Positions 61,406 to 64,000 of a DNA stretch of 64,000 nt are shown in pieces. The first letter of the stretch is position 1; every line of letters starts with the position of its first letter. Below the pieces are notes generated by a model. That model was not told where the DNA came from, searched no databases, and saw only the letters and a program-made list of their open reading frames with translations. A program made the position numbers and the translations under genes. The stretch spans positions 6,500,902 to 6,564,901 of the forward strand of contig NC_087076.1 in the NCBI RefSeq assembly GCF_026151205.1. The letters run 5' to 3'. The DNA comes from Bolinopsis microptera. Its lineage: Eukaryota > Ctenophora > Tentaculata > Lobata > Bolinopsidae.

Positions 61406-61824
61406 TCACGTGACTCATGATCACGTGACAGGTGTGTGAAGTGCGCTGGTTACCGTGGCAACGCTGACAACCTGTCAAGCCCGTTAAACGGTAACTGGGT
61501 TAACAAGCTGGTGTTTGTAGACCACGTGACTACGGCTTGTTACCTATAGCAACGTGTAACATGCGCACACAGCACACGTGTACCCGTGTACAGGAAGTAA
61601 GCATACAGGGTACACTGGTACACTAATGAGCTAAGCGTCCCATTTAGTGAACATTAGCGTTAAGGTCCAGGGTTCTTAGTGATAACAAAAAGATTGCTCC
61701 CCACAGTCCCGGGTCACCATTGGTTGCCTGGTCACACACGTGATTCGTCACGTGATTTGTTGTATTGTAGCTAAAACAGGTTAAATTGAATAGCAGTAGT
61801 GGGTGCATTAGCGCATGTCACGTG
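61406..61824. promoter_or_regulatory. Cluster of CACGTG E-box palindromes
   Basis: TCACGTGA at 61406-61413, 61421-61428 and 61748-61755, plus other CACGTG cores at about 61523, 61576, 61738 and 61818. CACGTG is the E-box bound by MYC/USF/MITF-TFE bHLH-ZIP factors, and GTCACGTGAC is the CLEAR-type version. A regulatory role is inferred from clustering only. Confidence 0.4.
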
Positions 61825-61885
61825 TCTTCATCCTCTCCTGTGGTTGGCTGGTTTGTCATGCCGTTTGCTCTTCGTGCAGCACTAA

Positions 61886-62134
61886 TTGTCTGCCTGGTTT
61901 CGTTCACCCGCTCTATTCTGCTTCAGTTCACCTCTGTTTTCCCTGAGGTATAATCCCCATAACCCCAACACGGATATCTCCTTGCCCAAGTTTCCTCGTA
62001 CCCGGTGTGGTCGAACAACAGGAATCACCACGAGCTTGAAGCTCTGTCAACACCGACCGAGCTGTCCGAAAAGAGTTTGTAATTGTAGGCTCAGGAAAGA
62101 GTTCCGGTCATGTTCGCAGTCTGTTTTAGGGTGA
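61886..62134 (+). other. Cysteine-rich exon-like ORF
   Basis: The end of the reading has six Cys in about 40 residues (RCGRTTG...CQHRPSCPKRVCNCRL) and stops beside TTTTAGG|GTGAGT, a good donor. It may be an exon of the zinc-finger gene or of another gene, but I see no matching acceptor or start. No family recognised. Confidence 0.2.
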
Positions 62135-64000
62135 GTTAACACCGTTTTCTGCTTTCTAATCTGCTAAATTCTTCGTAAAAGTCGCCCGCTGCCAATCAAA
62201 TACATTCTCACCCCAATCCGCGTTTTGTTCCGTAAGAAGCACTAACAATTTCCTACGTAACACCACACCGGGTGAGTAAAGATGACGTCGTTCTAATCAT
62301 TATATTGAAGAACAGTTCAACAGTAGTAACAGTTGACCGTGGTTATGTGTGTGCGTGTGGATTTAATGACCTAAGTGGAGTCACTATTTGTACGGAGACA
62401 GTTAATGAGGACTCGTCTTTACATTTCGCAATCCTCATCTCTGGTTTGGCCGCGGCTCTCCGCTCTTTGTATTACAATTACAATTTACTATTCTTTAGCA
62501 TTGCTTTGTGTCGTCCATTATTATAGTAAGCCTCGGCATATCTGACATTCCAAAGTTCTTGAATCTTCAAGAATCCGCCCAATCGGAGAATCTGAATTGT
62601 GCCTTATCTACAAGTGTAAAAGATAAGATAAGAAGATAAAAGAGCTGATATTCCTGTAAAAGAGATATTCCTGTTGCAACTGTTTTGTGATGTGTGAGCT
62701 GTGTGAGCTCTGCGCCCATATCCAGGTAACCGTTTATTGACCAATCAGATTCAGTGTTACTGATCACGTGACTAAAACCGACCAATCACAGATCGGCAGG
62801 CATCCTAGCGACTGACCAACTGTAACCCTTGTTTTTTACTAAACAATGAACTATCCATGAAGTTACATGTTAAATTTGTTAAAGTTTGTGCTTTGAAGTT
62901 TTTGATACTGTTTCGACTGTTTAAAAGCACCTTCAAGTTACAGTACACTTCAGAACAGTAACTGTTATTTCACATTTCACACTTTGCTTTTAAAGCAACA
63001 GTTAGCTGTATTGTGTGCCTTATAGCTAGCCCTGTACGCTGCTAAATGGAGTACCATTCAGGATATTCTTTTTACTAAGTTACTAGTATTTTGATGTTTC
63101 ATTAGTAGGAGAGCCTACTTTATTCTTGCTGTTATTATTTATGTCATAAAGTAGGGTATCATTATCATGCGTCCTGTAGTAGTGTATTTCATGGACAGTT
63201 CCTTCATATTGCTCACTGTCCACCTCAATATCCACCTCGTAATTGCTCTATTTGTGTACTGCTGGTGTAACGAGAGTGTGTGCTGAATAATGCACTAAGT
63301 GTAACATTCATTAACTAATTAGTCGAGAGATAAACCTTCTAATTGCCGTCTGGATCCATCTAATGATTCCCTCACCGACCTCCGTTTTTCCTAATTTCTC
63401 TGCCAGATACCGCAGAGCAACTGTTTCTTTCCTAGACCACAGCTTGAGTCAGATGTTGTGTATTTCTTTCTCACTTTCTGAACATATACTAGCCTCTTGT
63501 CTGCTATTCGTCAGTGGGAACGCCAAATCAGTGCTAAATGACGTTTCGTGTGTACTTGTGGTAATCGTGGATTAGCATAAGGGTGTATTGAGGGCCAGAA
63601 CAAAGGGTTGCCATTAGATAGGGGCCTAGAAAACGGGGGCCCTTCTCAATTACGTAATTAGCGAGGTAATTATACTCAAATAGGGAAGGCAGCAGATTGT
63701 GAGAGGAAGTTCTGGAATAATGGCGGGAATGAGGGGCGTCCGCTCAGGAACATGTGCTGCTATATTCCGCTCCATTTAGAGTATAGACGTGTTCCAATAT
63801 GTGTGATGTAGATTATAGCCCCCCCCCCCCCCCCCCCCTAGCAGACGCCCTTTTAGTCTCCAGTGTGTCTCTACAGAGCTCAATCAGCTCTTCATTGTTG
63901 TGCTGATTATAGGGTTAAATATTGCAGGTGGTTAAATATCAGAGAATGTTACCGATATTGGGTTGTACAAATGTTGCCAAACAGTCTCGTATGTTACTGT
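62135..64000. other. Right end without a supported gene
   Basis: Contains one more TCACGTGA (62764-62771) and a 20-C homopolymer (63819-63838). No coding exon recognised. Confidence 0.4.

Overview
The window is nuclear DNA from an animal. It is AT-rich, its genes have short GT-AG introns, and it carries non-LTR retrotransposons, foldback DNA elements, a tRNA-headed SINE and many minisatellites. The families recognised (divergent class A receptors, an LRMDA-like leucine-rich-repeat protein, a GH38 alpha-mannosidase fragment, a Regnase-type UBA-like domain, a FYVE/RIM-like zinc finger) are metazoan. An aquatic, perhaps early-branching invertebrate would fit, but the species cannot be named from the sequence.

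Layout. 1-2594: two paralogous 7TM receptor genes, head to head around a ~440-bp shared upstream region; the left one runs off the window. 3182-3763: an intronless UBA-like gene with its own TATA box. 4076-9483: a transposon nest, made of a segmental duplication with a 42-bp-TIR MITE in only one copy, followed by a 4.3-kb foldback element whose left arm received a 5'-truncated LINE flanked by an 8-bp target duplication. 10501-10740: a 20-bp minisatellite. 11199-12856: a complete six-exon LRMDA-like gene. 14231-14730: a 33-bp minisatellite open on both strands.

18.9-28.3 kb: exons of a GH38 alpha-mannosidase on the minus strand, ending in a perfect palindrome beside a poly-G run, then a ~3.8-kb locus present in two direct copies. 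Each copy holds a decayed single-pass membrane glycoprotein that looks like a viral-type envelope, plus a LINE relic. An R2-like endonuclease fragment lies between the copies, and each copy has its own later insertions. 28816-31029: an intact intronless class A GPCR whose C-terminal tail contains 18 copies of a 14-residue repeat.

31-49 kb: mostly gene-poor, with one MITE, a dispersed splice-donor-bearing element and a 74-copy 51-bp satellite (39513-43286). 49.9-58.2 kb: at least three well-supported exons of a plus-strand gene with a FYVE/RIM-like four-CxxC zinc finger and a PVKP-rich linker; it probably continues beyond the window. The right third is mainly intronic or intergenic, holding SINEs, a perfect 21-bp hairpin, a palindromic minisatellite and eight exact TCACGTGA sites.

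There is no operon-like organisation. The genes look independent, and the main theme is sensory receptors in a region shaped by tandem repeats and nested mobile DNA. Exon structures were inferred by hand from splice consensus, phase and paralogue or family comparison.
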